From positions 1 through 30,171 of the forward strand of contig JBCDCB010000039.1 in the NCBI GenBank assembly GCA_039182735.1: a DNA stretch of 30,171 nt, in the 5' to 3' direction. This document shows, in pieces, positions 29,642 through 30,171 of the stretch (positions are counted from its first letter, which is position 1; every line of letters begins with the position of its first letter). Both the position numbers and the translations under genes were made by a program. A model generated the notes under the pieces. That model ran no database searches. It was not told the origin of the DNA and saw nothing but the letters and a program-made list of their open reading frames with translations. The stretch is from JBCDCB01 sp039182735 (GTDB lineage: Bacteria; Planctomycetota; Phycisphaerae; Phycisphaerales; UBA1924).

Positions 29642-30171
29642 TCAGCGGCTTTTCTTGAGCGCCGCGGCCGCCTCGCCCGGCTTCAGCTTGCGACGAGACC
29701 CGAACAACGCGCGCGGCTTGGGCTTCGCGTCTTCCGAACTCTCGCCCTTCGGTTCGCTTGATGGTTCTTTCTTTGGGCTTCGCTTCGGCGCGGGCTTCTC
29801 GTCGCGATCGGAATCACCGCTCTCGGAGGAAGACGAATCGCCCTCGCCATCGTCACTCTTCTTGCGCCGGCGGCGTCGGCGGCGGCGCTTCTTCTTGGCG
29901 GGCTGCCCGTCCTCGTCCGTCTCGCCGTCTTGCGACTCCGCGGAATCGGGAGCGTCTTCCGCGCCCGCGTCCGAATCGGTGTTCGACGCTTCGCCCGAAT
30001 CGCTCCCCGGCCCGTCGCTGCGCGCGCTGTCGCTGTCGTCGCCAGACTTGCGCTTGCCGCGGCGGCGGCGCCGGCGGCGCTTCTTCTTGGGCTTGTCGTC
30101 CGAGTCCTCGTCGTCGGCGTCCACGACCTCGAGCGGGTCGCCGTCGAGCAGCGGATCGGCGCCGGCGAGCG
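29642..30171 (-). CDS. C-terminal part of a highly charged protein, cut by the window edge
   Basis: The frame is open from the stop at 29642 to the right edge, so the N-terminus is missing. The visible part begins LAGADPLLDGDPLEVVDADD. It then alternates acidic Ser/Asp/Glu runs with two basic tracts (KPKKKRRRRRRRGKRK and KKKRRRRRRRRKKSDD), and ends RALFGSRRKLKPGEAAAALK plus KSR. It is a disordered, low-complexity tail with no domain. Such tails often bind nucleic acid and occur on RNases, helicases and translation factors; which one applies here cannot be said. A GTG at 30124 could serve as a start, but the upstream residues fit continuation. It precedes dxr by 24 bases on the same strand. 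Confidence 0.7.
   Translation of the reverse strand, partial: LAGADPLLDGDPLEVVDADDEDSDDKPKKKRRRRRRRGKRKSGDDSDSARSDGPGSDSGEASNTDSDAGAEDAPDSAESQDGETDEDGQPAKKKRRRRRRRRKKSDDGEGDSSSSESGDSDRDEKPAPKRSPKKEPSSEPKGESSEDAKPKPRALFGSRRKLKPGEAAAALKKSR

Noticed and set aside
26477..29761. 1094-residue plus-strand open frame
   Set aside because: It is antisense to rseP and dxr, whose motifs are unambiguous; the composition is typical of a shadow frame.
1..30171. CRISPR array, insertion sequence, prophage or toxin-antitoxin module
   Set aside because: No evenly spaced repeats, transposase, integrase or toxin-like pair was seen. The repeats present are isolated and short.

Overview
The window is GC-rich (about two thirds G+C by eye) and densely packed, with many 4-base ATGA/GTGA overlaps between consecutive genes. 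It looks chromosomal and most likely comes from a planctomycete of the Phycisphaerae type. The indications are membrane proteins ending in a CxxC-YDLT-CPEC zinc ribbon, an exported protein with a PEP-CTERM-like tail ending in RRRR, ribosomal protein S9 with a long acidic N-terminal extension, an oversized RseP next to Dxr, and short dispersed intergenic repeats. The taxonomic call is inferred from gene style; no rRNA is present. I see no phage, transposase or CRISPR array.

Layout. 1-157: two kinds of dispersed repeat. 158-242 (-): tRNA-Leu(UAG). 368-6299 (+): a six-gene envelope cluster with a DoxX-like protein, a VWA protein with a TonB-type membrane anchor, an ExbB/TolQ proton channel, two ExbD/TolR proteins and an exported helical-repeat protein. 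6289-7877 (-): RpiB and a Sua5-phosphatase fusion. 7983-8564 (+): unknown protein. 8559-12483 (-): a ketosynthase cluster holding a membrane-anchored unknown, a catalytically complete FabF-type enzyme, a GxxExxY protein that appears to lack its nuclease residues, and a second FabF-like protein lacking all catalytic residues. 12623-14152 (+): GatB. 14296-14772 (-): a PH-like membrane protein. 14810-20134 (+): HolA, a lipoprotein, a UPF0316-type membrane protein, guanylate kinase, a 41-residue membrane protein and an M32 carboxypeptidase. 20177-22859 (-): two tandem zinc-ribbon membrane proteins and a CPBP protease. 23255-25219 (+): rplM, rpsI and the PEP-CTERM-like protein, with near-identical terminators behind rpsI and behind the PEP-CTERM-like gene. 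25317-30171 (-): alpha/beta hydrolase, RseP, Dxr and the C-terminal part of a highly charged protein cut by the window edge.

How the genes may work together. The strongest candidate for an undescribed system is the 1224-6299 cluster. Its VWA protein carries the SxxxH transmembrane signature of TonB/TolA, sits directly before an ExbB-ExbD-ExbD motor, and has a VWA domain where TonB has its receptor-binding domain. The second candidate is 8559-12483, where an active ketosynthase and a chain-length-factor-like pseudo-ketosynthase flank a nuclease-dead GxxExxY protein. The third is regulatory: seven start codons are preceded at 6-7 nt by a TANNNT box, suggesting many leaderless transcripts.
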